Source: Olsenella sp. kh2p3 (GTDB lineage Bacteria > Actinomycetota > Coriobacteriia > Coriobacteriales > Atopobiaceae). Taken from it: DNA of 64,000 nucleotides. The stretch spans positions 40,549 to 104,548 of the forward strand of contig FPKD01000009.1 in the NCBI GenBank assembly GCA_900119625.1, read 5' to 3'. This document shows positions 28,131 to 36,912 of the stretch, in pieces. Position numbers and translations under genes: made by a program. Numbering within the stretch: the first letter of the stretch is position 1; each line of letters begins with the position of its first letter. The notes under the pieces were generated by a model. It searched no databases. It was not told the DNA's origin and worked only from the letters and a program-made list of their open reading frames with translations.

Positions 28131-29009
28131 GTGATTCTTGTGGAGTTTGCAGAGACGAGAAACGCGTTTGCCACGGGTGCGCTTGTGAGCGGCGATCGTC
28201 GTGCCCACCGTGGGGCGGGGCTTCTCGCCCGCCATGGTGAGGCGCTGCGCGAGGGTGTTCGCGACGGTGTTCCCATTGCCCTGGGATACCTGGCCGTCTC
28301 GTTCTCGCTGGGAATCGCCGCGCGCAAGGTGGGCCTCGATGCGGTGCAGGGCTTCTTTGCAAGCCTCTTCAACAACGCTTCGGCAGGGGAGTACGCTGGC
28401 TTTGCCGTGATTGGTGCAGGCGGGTCGCTCCTCGAGATGGCCGTGGTGATGCTCGTGGCAAATGCTCGCTACCTGCTTATGAGCTGCTCGATGGCACAGC
28501 GTTTCTCGCCCAAGACGCCGCTCATCCATCGCGTGCTTGTGGGTTTTGACCTTACCGACGAGCTCTTTGGCATCGCGATTGCGCGGCCGGGTTTGGCCGA
28601 CCCGTACTACAGCTACGGAGCCATGGTGGTGGCGCTTCCCGGATGGGCGTTTGGCGGCATGGCGGGCGTGATTGCCGGCAGCGTGCTGCCCGAGCGCATC
28701 GTGAGCGCGCTTTCCGTGGCGCTCTTTGGGATGTTCCTTGCCATCATCATTCCGCCGGCGCGCAAGAGCCGCGTGATTGCGGGGCTGGTGCTGGCCGGCT
28801 TTGCTACCAGCGCTTTGTTTGCATGGACACCACTGCTCTCGGGAGTCTCCGAGGGCACGCGCACCATCATTCTCACCGTGGCGCTTTCGGCGCTTGCGGC
28901 GGCGCTCTTCCCGGTGGACGAGCAGGACGGCGGCAGCGAGAACGCGGGTGCCGCGGACCCCGCGATTGCGGTTCCTGCTCCAGAGGGGGATGCCTGCCGT
29001 GCGGCCTAG
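28131..29009 (+). CDS. azlC: Branched-chain amino acid exporter, large subunit (AzlC)
   Basis: 292-aa inner-membrane protein of the AzlC family, which together with AzlD exports branched-chain amino acids and analogues. VPIALGYLAVSFSLGIAARK near residue 48 and NNASAGEYAGFAVI then MVVMLVANARYLLMSCSMAQ-like segments are diagnostic. The GTG at 28131 and another GTG three codons later are both possible starts; neither has a strong ribosome site. About 40 N-terminal residues are more polar than in typical AzlC. The final ten bases overlap azlD. Confidence 0.85.
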   Translation: MILVEFAETRNAFATGALVSGDRRAHRGAGLLARHGEALREGVRDGVPIALGYLAVSFSLGIAARKVGLDAVQGFFASLFNNASAGEYAGFAVIGAGGSLLEMAVVMLVANARYLLMSCSMAQRFSPKTPLIHRVLVGFDLTDELFGIAIARPGLADPYYSYGAMVVALPGWAFGGMAGVIAGSVLPERIVSALSVALFGMFLAIIIPPARKSRVIAGLVLAGFATSALFAWTPLLSGVSEGTRTIILTVALSALAAALFPVDEQDGGSENAGAADPAIAVPAPEGDACRAA

Positions 29010-29307
29010 CATTGTTGCCTATCTTGTGGTGATGTCGGCGGTCACGCTGGGGACCAGGATTTTGCCGCTCACGCTCATCCGGCGGCCGATCTCCAACCGG
29101 TTCCTGCGGTCGTTTCTCTACTACGTGCCGTACGTGACGCTTGCCGTGATGACCTTCCCGGCGATCCTCTCTGCGACGGATTCTCCGCTTGCCGGTGCGG
29201 CGGCGCTGGTCGTAGGCATTGTGGCCGCGTGGTTTGGGGCGAGCCTCCCGCAGGTTGCGGCCGGATGCTGCGGCGTGGTGTTTGCGCTGGAGCTGCTGCT
29301 CGCGTAG
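28999..29307 (+). CDS. azlD: Branched-chain amino acid exporter, small subunit (AzlD)
   Basis: About 102-aa membrane protein with four hydrophobic segments, the small partner of AzlC. The motifs YLVVMSAVTLGTRILPL and FLRSFLYYVPYVTLAVMTFPA are typical. I use the GTG at 28999, which has AGAGGGGGA eight bases upstream. The ATG at 28990 has its ribosome site immediately adjacent and is less likely. Either way the gene overlaps azlC, so the two are translationally coupled. Confidence 0.85.
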   Translation: MRPSIVAYLVVMSAVTLGTRILPLTLIRRPISNRFLRSFLYYVPYVTLAVMTFPAILSATDSPLAGAAALVVGIVAAWFGASLPQVAAGCCGVVFALELLLA

Positions 29308-29352
29308 GGGTGTCCGGGCCTGGCACCGGCGCCAGCTTCCGCAGGTGCTGCC

Positions 29353-29410
29353 GAGAATAAATTCGACATTTTCCCGCCCTCGCCGGCTGATTTCTGTCGA
29401 AATTGTTCTC
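29353..29410. repeat. Imperfect 16-bp inverted repeat upstream of MFS gene
   Basis: GAGAATAAATTCGACA (29353-29368) is matched by TGTCGAAATTGTTCTC (29395-29410) at 14 of 16 positions. It lies in the 268-bp gap between azlD and the MFS exporter gene and could be an operator or a small mobile element. Confidence 0.5.
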
Positions 29411-29575
29411 GTTAGCACCAGCCGCCCGGCTGGCCGGCTTCCAACCTCGAGCACATGTGGCTGTTTTGCTCAGCCGGTAGCCAACGCCACGCTAACCCGC
29501 GCAATCCCCCATACTAGGGGACTTACAAACGAGAAGAACAAGGGCGGCCGCAAGGCTCGAGGGGCTGGTAGTACC

Positions 29576-30787
29576 GTGGGTTCACGCAGCAAGACGCAGG
29601 AGAAAACCGACAAGATCACGCGTGGCCAATGGCTTGCGCTTGCCGGCCTGGCGGTTTCGGCTTTTATCTTCAACACGTCCGAGTTCATCCCCATTGGTCT
29701 TCTCAGTGACATCGGCCAGACCTTCTCGCTCACCGAGGCCCAGACCGGCATCATGATCTCGGTCTACGCGTGGGGCGTCATGATCCTTTCGCTGCCGCTC
29801 ATGGTCTTTGCGTCGCGCTTTGACTTTCGCCGACTGCTGCTGGGACTTATCGCCATCTTTGCCACGGGGCAGTTCCTTTCGGCGATTTCGCCCACCTACC
29901 TGCTGCTCATTTGCTCGCGCCTGGTGGTGGCAACGGCGCACGCGGTTTTCTGGTCCATCGTTATGGTGGTCGCGGCCCGCGTGGTGAGCCCCCGCCACTC
30001 GTCCACGGCGATGGGCATCGTTGCCACGGGAAGCTCCATCGCGCAGATCTTTGGCATGCCGCTGGGCCGTGCGATAGGTCTTGCGCTTGGCTGGCGCATG
30101 ACCTTTGCCGTGGTGGGGCTGGTCGCTGTCGCAAGCTTTGTGTATCTGGCGATGGTCTTCCCGCCGCTCAGCGCCGGCGAGAGGTTCACGCTGGACAAGC
30201 TTCCCGAGCTCTTCCGCAATGGGCCGTTGGTCTCGCTTTACGTGGCTATCGTGTTTCTCGCCACGGGGCAGTACGTGGCATACAGCTACGTCGAGCCGTT
30301 CCTTTCGCAGACGGTCGCCCTGAGCGCGGAGGGCGTGACGGCGGCGCTGGTGGTCATTGGCGTCGCCGGGCTACTTGGCAGCTACCTCTTCTCACGCTTC
30401 TACGACGGCCACAAGAAGGGCTTCATTGCGGCGTCGCTGGTGGGGGAGACTGTTGCCCTGCTGGCGCTGCTGCCCGCGGCAGCCTCGCTGGGCGCGACGG
30501 TTGTCGTGCTTGTGGTGTGGGGCGCGTGCGAGATGGGCTTCTGCGTGGCGTTCCAGTCGATTCTCATCTACATCACCGAGAATGACCAGGCGTCGGTGGC
30601 GATGTCGATCTACTCGGGGCTCTTTAACCTGGGCATTGGCGCGGGATCGGCGATTGGTGGCGTTACGGTGACGCAGCTAGGCGTGAGTGCCGTCGGGCTT
30701 GTGGGCGGCGCGTTTGTGGCCGTGGGAACCGTTGTTACCGTTGTGGTGATGTTTGCGCTCATGCGGCGCAGGGCCGTGTGCGCGTAG
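29576..30787 (+). CDS. MFS drug/sugar efflux transporter (DHA1, SotB/AraJ-like)
   Basis: 403-aa inner-membrane transporter with 12 predicted helices. The first helix carries FNTSEFIPIGLLSDIGQTFS, a SotB/YdeA/AraJ-like signature, and a motif-A-like SRFDFRRLLLG follows helix 2. These proteins export sugars or drugs by proton antiport. The frame extends upstream without similarity; I choose the GTG at 29576, which gives a short polar N-terminus (GSRSKTQEKTDKITRGQW). Its ribosome site (GAGGGG, 12 bases away) is weak, so the exact start is uncertain. Confidence 0.78.
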   Translation: MGSRSKTQEKTDKITRGQWLALAGLAVSAFIFNTSEFIPIGLLSDIGQTFSLTEAQTGIMISVYAWGVMILSLPLMVFASRFDFRRLLLGLIAIFATGQFLSAISPTYLLLICSRLVVATAHAVFWSIVMVVAARVVSPRHSSTAMGIVATGSSIAQIFGMPLGRAIGLALGWRMTFAVVGLVAVASFVYLAMVFPPLSAGERFTLDKLPELFRNGPLVSLYVAIVFLATGQYVAYSYVEPFLSQTVALSAEGVTAALVVIGVAGLLGSYLFSRFYDGHKKGFIAASLVGETVALLALLPAAASLGATVVVLVVWGACEMGFCVAFQSILIYITENDQASVAMSIYSGLFNLGIGAGSAIGGVTVTQLGVSAVGLVGGAFVAVGTVVTVVVMFALMRRRAVCA

Positions 30788-30843
30788 GCGATGCCGTGTG
30801 TGACGCCGCTGCCGGCGCCGTTTGGCGACGTATTTCTCGGCGC

Positions 30844-30917
30844 AATTACGCACGTCTGAAGGCGAGAACGACAAAAGCCCAGCAATCCACAAACCTTAAT
30901 CGCAGTCGTGCGTAATT
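30844..30917. repeat. Imperfect 15-bp inverted repeat between convergent genes
   Basis: AATTACGCACGTCTG (30844-30858) pairs with CAGTCGTGCGTAATT (30903-30917) with a single mismatch. A 44-bp spacer lies between. The genes on either side (MFS exporter and GNAT acetyltransferase) converge, so it may be a terminator-like or MITE-like element. Confidence 0.5.
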
Positions 30918-30949
30918 CGGCTACGAGAGGAGCGCCGGCCTAGCAAGGC

Positions 30950-31495
30950 TCAGCGATGCTCTCTCCACTCGCTCTCCAGGATTGACATCAGGATGTCGTC
31001 GCCGTAGCTGCCAGTCGCTGAGTCAATGACGGCGTCTCTCAATGCGCCTTCACGAACGAACCCCGCTTTCTCATACGCACGAATTGCGCGAGGATTGAAG
31101 CTGAAGACGTCAAGGGAAAGCCGGTGCAGACCAATCTCGCGGAAAGCAAAGTCGATTGTCTGCTCGATTGCCCAAGAACCGATTCCGCATCCTAGTGAAC
31201 TTGTATCAAATATTCCGATACGGAAATTGGCGGAGCGGAGCTTGGAATCGATTTCGTTGATGACGGATTCGCCGATGATGCGGGACGTGGGGTCAAGAAG
31301 CAGAAAGTCACGTCTGGTTTCGTCGTCGATGTTGGCGAGAAAGAACGAGACAACCTCGTCGCAATCGTAGTGCAGAGCGCTACCCGTAAGTCGAGCAACT
31401 TCGGGATTGACCTGGTCGAAGAGCCGTGCGTAGTTTTGCGCATCCTCGGGTAGGGAAGGGCGCAGGATGTAGCCAGAGTCGTTGCGAGAAATCAT
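30950..31495 (-). CDS. GNAT-family N-acetyltransferase (RimJ/RimL-like)
   Basis: 181-aa acetyltransferase. The acetyl-CoA-binding region is seen as IGIFDTSSLGCGIGSWAIEQ and LHRLSLDVFSFNPRAIRAYEKAGF, the typical beta4-alpha3 and beta5-alpha4 segments of the Acetyltransf_3 group. The substrate is unknown (ribosomal protein N-termini or small amines in relatives). The ATG at 31495 follows GAAAGG. It is the last native chromosomal gene before the tRNA-Pro island. Confidence 0.8.
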   Translation of the reverse strand: MISRNDSGYILRPSLPEDAQNYARLFDQVNPEVARLTGSALHYDCDEVVSFFLANIDDETRRDFLLLDPTSRIIGESVINEIDSKLRSANFRIGIFDTSSLGCGIGSWAIEQTIDFAFREIGLHRLSLDVFSFNPRAIRAYEKAGFVREGALRDAVIDSATGSYGDDILMSILESEWREHR

Positions 31496-31550
31496 CTCGT
31501 GGCCTTTCGAAGTTACCGAAGTGCAGCCGCGTAGCGCATCGAAAACAAAG

Positions 31551-31589
31551 ACCCGCCAGTTGAGCTTCTGCGAGAGGCCGGCGGGTTTA
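31551..31589 (-). terminator. Leftward hairpin terminator
   Basis: ACCCGCC (31551-31557) pairs with GGCGGGT (31580-31586). Read leftwards the hairpin is followed by CTTTGTTTTCG. It lies behind the other terminator and would stop read-through towards the GNAT gene. Confidence 0.55.
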
Positions 31590-31622
31590 CTGGAGACAAG
31601 TGTACATGACTAGGAGAGACCT

Positions 31623-31661
31623 ACAAAAAGAAAAAGGCCGCACGGTAAATCCCATGCGGCC
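31623..31661 (-). terminator. Original tRNA-Pro terminator, now separated by the island
   Basis: GGCCGCA (31636-31642) pairs with TGCGGCC (31655-31661), and read leftwards the stem is followed by TTTTTCTTTTTG. It lies seven bases from the island's left attachment repeat. Before island insertion it would have stood directly behind the tRNA-Pro gene. Confidence 0.75.
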
Positions 31662-31668
31662 CGCTCAT

Positions 31669-31716
31669 TTCTGGTCGGGTGGACTGGATTCGAACCAGCG
31701 ACCCCTTGACCCCCAG
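31669..31716. repeat. Left attachment site (48-bp direct repeat of tRNA-Pro 3' end)
   Basis: 48 bases here are identical to 39107-39154, which cover the CCA end, T arm and part of the anticodon arm of tRNA-Pro. The match ends at the anticodon (CCCCCAG), the usual crossover region for tyrosine integrases that target tRNA genes. This is the truncated tRNA fragment left at the far end of the island. Confidence 0.93.
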
Positions 31717-31831
31717 CGGGACACGCTGGGCAAACTTCTTCGACAGGCGTGAACACGCTCGCAGATATCGCCACGTAAACGGCGCAATGCCGTGTAACCT
31801 TCGCCATGACCGGAAGGGCTCGACGCCCAAG

Positions 31832-31874
31832 TTTGGTGCACGTGCACCAAGCGATTTGGTGCACGTTTGGTGCA
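31832..31874. promoter_or_regulatory. Integrase arm-type repeats, left end
   Basis: Four copies of YTTGGTGCA: 31832-31840, 31855-31863 and 31866-31874 in direct orientation, and TGCACCAA at 31843-31850 inverted. Matching copies lie at the island's right end. They sit just before the integrase start, so they may also allow the integrase to repress itself. Confidence 0.75.
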
Positions 31875-31893
31875 AGGCGAGGGGACGGATTCT

Positions 31894-33099
31894 ATGCACT
31901 TCACCAACGCGTTTATACGCGGCAAGAAGCCGCCGTTCCGCGGCGTCTTCAAGTACAAGGACAAGGACGGCGAGTGGCGTCAGACAGTTCGCACACTAAA
32001 GGCCCAAGGCATCTCCGAGGCAAAGCGAGAACTCGCGGAGATGAGAATCGCGCTCGAGGAGGAGCACGAGCGCAAGGCGGAGGTCGCGAAGGCCACCATG
32101 ACGGTGGACGAGTACCTCGAGAGTTACATATCCGACCTCGACAGGTCTCGCTCGCTCGAGCGCTCCACCATCAACGGCTACCGCTGCTACGCCAAGAACG
32201 TCTCGAACGGCCTCGGCAGGATCCGCCTCTCGGAGCTCAACGCGGCACAGGTGAGGGCGTGGGAGGCCAAGCTCCTCAAGGACGGCCTCTCGGGCACCAC
32301 GGTGCGCAAGGCCCACGTCCTGCTCAAGAGCGCCTGCGAGCAGGCCGTCCAGGCCGACCTCATCCCCAGGAACCCGCTCGCCGCCGTGAGGCCTCCCAAG
32401 GCGGAGGACCCCATGCCCAACGCCCTCAGCGAGCGCACGAGGCGCGCTCTCCTCACGTACCTCGACGCAGCCGCGGACACGCCCTTCAACCTCGCCGTCC
32501 TCATGGCGCTCTCCACCGGTATGCGAGAGGGCGAGCTCTGCGGCCTCAGGTGGGCCGATGTGGACCTCAAGAACCGCACCCTCTGGGTGAGGAGGTCTGT
32601 GGCACGCGATAACGGAAAGTACTACGTCAAGCCTCCCAAGACGCGCACGAGCGTGCGCGACATCCCCCTCACGCTCGCCCTCGCTGAGAAGCTGAAGGCA
32701 AGGAAGGACGCTCAGGAGACCGAGCTCATCGTCGCGGGCCTCGAGCCCTCGGAGGAGCGCATGTCCCAGATCTACGTCCTCGGTGAGGTGGACGGCTCGT
32801 TCATGAAGCCGCATGGGCTCTGGAGGCCTTGGAAGGCGCTTGCAGACTCGATGGGCCTCGTGGGCACGCAAGGCAGGAGGCCGACCTTCCACGACCTCCG
32901 TCACACCTTCGCCACTTTCGCAATCGCAGAGGGAATCGACGTCAAGACCGTGAGCTCGATCATGGGCCATGCAAACGCGGCGATGACGCTCAACATCTAC
33001 GCAAGCGCTGACGCGGACGCCAAGCGGGCGGCCGCCATGACGATAGACGAGGTCATGGGCAGGAGGCTCGCTCCGCAGGAGCTGAGGAGCTTCGCATGA
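31894..33099 (+). CDS. int: Tyrosine recombinase (phage-type integrase)
   Basis: 401-aa site-specific recombinase. The N-terminal AP2-like arm-binding domain contains FRGVFKYKDKDGEWRQTV, followed by a SAM-like core-binding domain (MTVDEYLESYISDLDRSRSL). The catalytic domain is complete: Arg in TGMREGELCGLRW, Lys in KPPKTRTSVRDIPL, HxxR in HDLRHTFATF, the second His in MGHANAAM and Tyr in LNIYASAD. The ATG at 31894 lies nine bases after GAGGGGA. It is oriented inwards from the left attachment site and probably catalyses both insertion into and excision from tRNA-Pro. Confidence 0.94.
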   Translation: MHFTNAFIRGKKPPFRGVFKYKDKDGEWRQTVRTLKAQGISEAKRELAEMRIALEEEHERKAEVAKATMTVDEYLESYISDLDRSRSLERSTINGYRCYAKNVSNGLGRIRLSELNAAQVRAWEAKLLKDGLSGTTVRKAHVLLKSACEQAVQADLIPRNPLAAVRPPKAEDPMPNALSERTRRALLTYLDAAADTPFNLAVLMALSTGMREGELCGLRWADVDLKNRTLWVRRSVARDNGKYYVKPPKTRTSVRDIPLTLALAEKLKARKDAQETELIVAGLEPSEERMSQIYVLGEVDGSFMKPHGLWRPWKALADSMGLVGTQGRRPTFHDLRHTFATFAIAEGIDVKTVSSIMGHANAAMTLNIYASADADAKRAAAMTIDEVMGRRLAPQELRSFA

Positions 33100-33244
33100 C
33101 CGTACAACCATGCTACGGTTTCTCAATGTTGTAGCAGCGTTGGAACCATGTGAGGCGTAGTTGCGCTCACCCACAAGGCCCCTCATGTGTCCGGAGGGTC
33201 TGCGATAATGTCACTCGTGACTGATTCGTACGCGGGAGGCACGC

Positions 33245-36037
33245 ATGGCATCGAGCAAGAAGGCCGCCGAGGAGTTCGTCAAGCGCTGGACGGGCAAGGG
33301 CAACGAGGAACAGGACAAGCACCTCTACTGGATCGGGCTCTTCCAAGACGTCCTCGGGCTCACAGACGCGCTCGACCGCCTCAAGTTCGAGCAGCCAGTC
33401 CACACCAAGGCGTCGGAGCACCAGGGCTTCATCGACGTGCTCATCCCCACCGCGTCCGCAATCGTGGAGCAGAAGGGCATCGGGCACGACCTCTCCAAGG
33501 CGGAGGTGCGCCAGGGACGCCCCGTGACGCCCGCCCAGCAGGCGCTCGCCTACACCGAGGGCCTGCCCCTCTCGCAGAAGCCCCGCTACGTCATCGCCTC
33601 CAACTTCGCCGAGATGTGGGTCTACGACACCGAGCGCGACCCGCTCTGCAAGGGCGAGCCCCTGGTCATCACGCTCGCCGACCTCCCCAAGAACCTCCCC
33701 GCTATCCAGTTCCTCGCGGGCAAGGGCCAGGCGCCCGAGACCATCCAGCGCGCCGTCTCGGTCGAGGCGGGCCGCATCATGGGCCGCATCCACGAGGCTG
33801 TGGCCAAGAGCTTCGAGAGCGCGGGGTTCGACCGCAACGACGAAGCCACGCACCATGCCATCAGCGCCTTCTGCTGCCGCGTGATGTTCCTCATGTTCTG
33901 CGAGGACGAGGCGGGCCTCATACCTCAGAACGCCTTCCGGAACTACGTCCAGCACTTCCCTGCAGACTACCTCAGGAACGCCCTGCGCGAGCTCTTCGAG
34001 TGGCTCGACACGCCAGACGAGGCGCGCGACCCCTTCGCGAGCGACCTCCTCAAAGCGTTCCCCTACATGAACGGAGGCCTCTTCTCGGAGCGCACCATCA
34101 TCCCCACGCTCTCGGAGGACCTGCGCACCACCATCATCGTCGAAGGCTGCCAGGAGTTCGACTGGTCCGAGGTCAACCCCACGGTCTTCGGCTCCATCTT
34201 CGAGGGGAGCCTTAGCCACGACCAGAGGCGCGCGGGTGGCATGCACTACACCACACCGGAGGCCATCCATAAGGCAATCGACCCGCTCTTCCTCGACGAC
34301 CTCGAAACCGCATTTGCCGATGCCTGTGCGAAGCCCCTCGCGGGAGGCGCCCGTACCAAGGCACTCGAGGACCTGCACGAGAGGCTCGGCAGCATCTCCA
34401 TCTTCGACCCAGCCTGCGGCAGCGGCAACTTCCTCACCGAGAGCTACCAGTGCCTGCGTAGGCTAGAGAACCGCGTGCTCATCGAGCTCTCCAAGGACGG
34501 CCAGATCTCCTTCGACATCGAGGGTACCGGAGAGGACCAGGTCAAGGTGTCCCTCGCTAACTTCCATGGCATCGAGATTAACGACTTCGCCTGCGCAGTC
34601 GCACGCACCGCCCTCTGGATCGCCGAGAAGCAGGCGGACGCCGACACCGCGAGCATCGTCCACCGCGTCTACCAGGCGTTGCCCCTCACCGACTACGGCA
34701 ACGTTCGCCAAGGAAACGCCTTGCGCATGGACTGGAACGAGGTCGTGCCAGCTGAGAAGTGCTCGTTCATCTGCGGAAATCCACCCTTCATAGGCTACTC
34801 AAACCTTAATAGCGAGCAAAAGGAGGACCGTGCCGGCATTTTCGGCAAGGATGGCGGCACGCTCGACTACGTTTCATGCTGGTACAAGAAGAGCGCTGAC
34901 TATATGCGCGGCCATCACATCCGAGCCGCGCTTGTCTCTACCAATTCAATCTGCCAAGGCCAGCAAGTGGCACCTTTGTGGAAGCCACTATTCGCTGATG
35001 GCATTCATATCGACTTTGCCCATCGCACCTTCGTCTGGAACTCCCAAGCAGACGATGTGGCCCACGTGCACGTTATCATTGTGGGTTTTTCACGCGAGAA
35101 CGTAGAGCCGAAGTTGCTCTTCACGGGTAGTCAGATACGTGAGGCTGCACACATAAACGGATATCTTTCTGCCATGGATGATGTGTATGTTGCCAAGAGA
35201 GCTACGCCTATTTCTCCCGTGCCAACTATGAAACGGGGTGGAGGCGTTGGCGATTGGGGGTTGCTCACCCTCTCAGAAGGCGAACGCGATGAGATGGTGA
35301 AAGCAGATCCTGAAGCAAATCAATGGATACGACCGTTCTCGATGGGTGCGGAATTCATAAAGGGAGAAGAGCGCTTCTGTCTGTGGATGCCCGACATTAA
35401 CCCGACACAGCTTAAATATCACCCTCTCATACTTGATCGCGTGAAGGCTGTAAGAGAAAAGAGGCTATCATCCAATAGAAAGAGAACTCTCAAGGCAGCC
35501 GAAACGCCTTGGCGGTTTGACGAACCGATTGAGCCATGTGGCACCTTTTTAGCGCTTCCGCAAGTTTCGTCTGGCCGCCGAAAGTACATCCCTATTGGGT
35601 TTATAACCACTGGTCTCATCCCTGGGAATAAACTGTTCTTTGTGGACGGCGCCGGTCTTTATGAGTTTGGCGTTCTCATGAGTCGAGTGCATAATGCCTG
35701 GATGCGAATGGTCGCTGGTCGTCTAAAAAGTGATTATCAGTATTCGAGCACCATCGTTTACAACACGTTTGCTTGGCCTGATACAACCCCACAGCAGCGT
35801 GAGAGAATTGAAACTTGTGCCCAGGCCATACTTGATGCTCGTGATCTCTATGTTGGATCAACTCTTGCCGATCTATATGATCCCGACGATGAGTGGATGT
35901 ATCCCAAGCTCGTGGAAGCCCACCGCGCGCTCGATGCTGCTGTCGAGGCGGCCTATGGCGTCGACTTCAACGGTGACGAGGAGAAGATCGTCGCGCACCT
36001 GTTCAAGCTCTATGCAGAGAAGACCGCTCAAGAATAG
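33245..36037 (+). CDS. MmeI-type (type IIL) fused restriction-modification enzyme
   Basis: 930-aa single-chain restriction endonuclease and N6-adenine methyltransferase. The N-terminal nuclease has the D-X10-EXK pattern (Asp64, Glu75, Lys77 in FIDVLIPTASAIVEQK). Methyltransferase motif I is DPACGSGNFL (about residue 388) and motif IV is GNPPFIGY (NPPF at 512-515). The MmeI-type specificity region follows with LMSRVHNAWMRMVAGRLKSD, and then a helical C-terminus. Such enzymes modify one strand of an asymmetric site and cut about 20 bases away. The part coding for target recognition (about 34.9-35.85 kb) is clearly more AT-rich than either flank, suggesting a swapped specificity domain. Start ATG is behind GGGAGGC. 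Confidence 0.9.
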   Translation: MASSKKAAEEFVKRWTGKGNEEQDKHLYWIGLFQDVLGLTDALDRLKFEQPVHTKASEHQGFIDVLIPTASAIVEQKGIGHDLSKAEVRQGRPVTPAQQALAYTEGLPLSQKPRYVIASNFAEMWVYDTERDPLCKGEPLVITLADLPKNLPAIQFLAGKGQAPETIQRAVSVEAGRIMGRIHEAVAKSFESAGFDRNDEATHHAISAFCCRVMFLMFCEDEAGLIPQNAFRNYVQHFPADYLRNALRELFEWLDTPDEARDPFASDLLKAFPYMNGGLFSERTIIPTLSEDLRTTIIVEGCQEFDWSEVNPTVFGSIFEGSLSHDQRRAGGMHYTTPEAIHKAIDPLFLDDLETAFADACAKPLAGGARTKALEDLHERLGSISIFDPACGSGNFLTESYQCLRRLENRVLIELSKDGQISFDIEGTGEDQVKVSLANFHGIEINDFACAVARTALWIAEKQADADTASIVHRVYQALPLTDYGNVRQGNALRMDWNEVVPAEKCSFICGNPPFIGYSNLNSEQKEDRAGIFGKDGGTLDYVSCWYKKSADYMRGHHIRAALVSTNSICQGQQVAPLWKPLFADGIHIDFAHRTFVWNSQADDVAHVHVIIVGFSRENVEPKLLFTGSQIREAAHINGYLSAMDDVYVAKRATPISPVPTMKRGGGVGDWGLLTLSEGERDEMVKADPEANQWIRPFSMGAEFIKGEERFCLWMPDINPTQLKYHPLILDRVKAVREKRLSSNRKRTLKAAETPWRFDEPIEPCGTFLALPQVSSGRRKYIPIGFITTGLIPGNKLFFVDGAGLYEFGVLMSRVHNAWMRMVAGRLKSDYQYSSTIVYNTFAWPDTTPQQRERIETCAQAILDARDLYVGSTLADLYDPDDEWMYPKLVEAHRALDAAVEAAYGVDFNGDEEKIVAHLFKLYAEKTAQE

Positions 36038-36101
36038 CAACTCGTACGGCTACTTGGTCGCCATCGAAGTGTTAAGCAAGTAGCCTATTGCATACGTCCG
36101 T

Positions 36102-36131
36102 ATAGGCAGCTCGACTTAGCGAGCTGCCTAT
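36102..36131. terminator. Strong hairpin after the restriction enzyme gene
   Basis: Perfect 12-bp stem (36102-36113 with 36120-36131) and a 6-base loop ACTTAG. The tail TTCCGT is only weakly T-rich. It may be a terminator or belong to the transfer origin that follows. Confidence 0.6.
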
Positions 36132-36156
36132 TCCGTACGGCTTCGCCGCCGCAATA

Positions 36157-36263
36157 GCAAACGTCCGCCATCCTCGCCTACGACGCTACGGCAATGCCCC
36201 TGGCCTGCCAGACTTCGTCTGTACGGCTGGTGCTTGCCCCTGCTCGGGCGGGCGGACGTTTGC
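36157..36263. other. Putative origin of transfer (oriT)
   Basis: GCAAACGTCCGCC (36157-36169) and its exact reverse complement GGCGGACGTTTGC (36251-36263) enclose 81 bp that contain a CAGAC/GTCTG hairpin and a partly repeated GCCCCTG motif. It lies 34 bp before a MobC-type gene. Inverted repeats directly upstream of mobC are typical of oriT regions. The nick site itself cannot be identified. Confidence 0.55.
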
Positions 36264-36296
36264 GGGGGATGCCCCGCGCCCCTAGGAGGCACATAC

Positions 36297-36785
36297 ATGG
36301 GAGAGCTCAGGAGGCTTGAGGCTCGGCTAACAGAAGGGCAAATGAATATGCTTGATGGGCTCGCACGTGATACTGGGCTCACGAAGACGGACGTCATACG
36401 TACGCTCATAACGCACGTTTCCGTCGCGGACGAGCCGGATATCACTGGCGACACCGTCATCGTTCTCGACCGCGTCTCCGCATCAAAGATTGCCTACCAA
36501 CTGCGGATGGTGGGCATAAATCTCAACCAGGCAACGGCAGCGCTCAACACGATTGCCCGGGCGGCACAGAAGGCCTCAGACGATCCCCTACAGGTACTCG
36601 ACCTTGTCGAGGCTATCGAGTCCGTGAAGTATCTCCTCATCGGTTACGAGGAGACGAGGAGGTCGGCTAGAAATCTAATGGAGGGCCTTACGGGCTCCCG
36701 CGGAGTGTTCCTCGACCGCCTGGACTCTGTAGCGGGAAGAGCCAACCATGCTGCTGCACCCGAGCCTCTCTCGGACCTCGACTGA
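36297..36785 (+). CDS. mobC: MobC-like plasmid mobilization/relaxosome accessory protein
   Basis: 162-aa protein. The N-terminal part (RLTEGQMNMLDGLARDTGLTK) resembles a ribbon-helix-helix DNA-binding region. The segment YQLRMVGINLNQATAALNTI is the hallmark of the MobC family, which binds oriT and helps the relaxase nick it. No relaxase (MobA/MobL) or coupling protein is encoded in the island, so it would need these from a co-resident element. The ATG at 36297 follows AGGAGGC. Confidence 0.75.
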   Translation: MGELRRLEARLTEGQMNMLDGLARDTGLTKTDVIRTLITHVSVADEPDITGDTVIVLDRVSASKIAYQLRMVGINLNQATAALNTIARAAQKASDDPLQVLDLVEAIESVKYLLIGYEETRRSARNLMEGLTGSRGVFLDRLDSVAGRANHAAAPEPLSDLD

Positions 36786-36912
36786 TGGAGATTCCATGAC
36801 TCAGCAACTTAGGGCCACTTAGAGACACTTATCGTTCGCCGTCGGGAGCTTGAAAGACTGCCAACTGCGACCATCTTTGCCATCCAAGTGGAACCGCACT
36901 CAGGGAGGCAAG

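Noticed and set aside
31669..31716. Possible second functional tRNA-Pro
   Set aside because: Only the 3' part from the anticodon loop to CCA is present. The 5' half is missing, so it is an attachment-site remnant.
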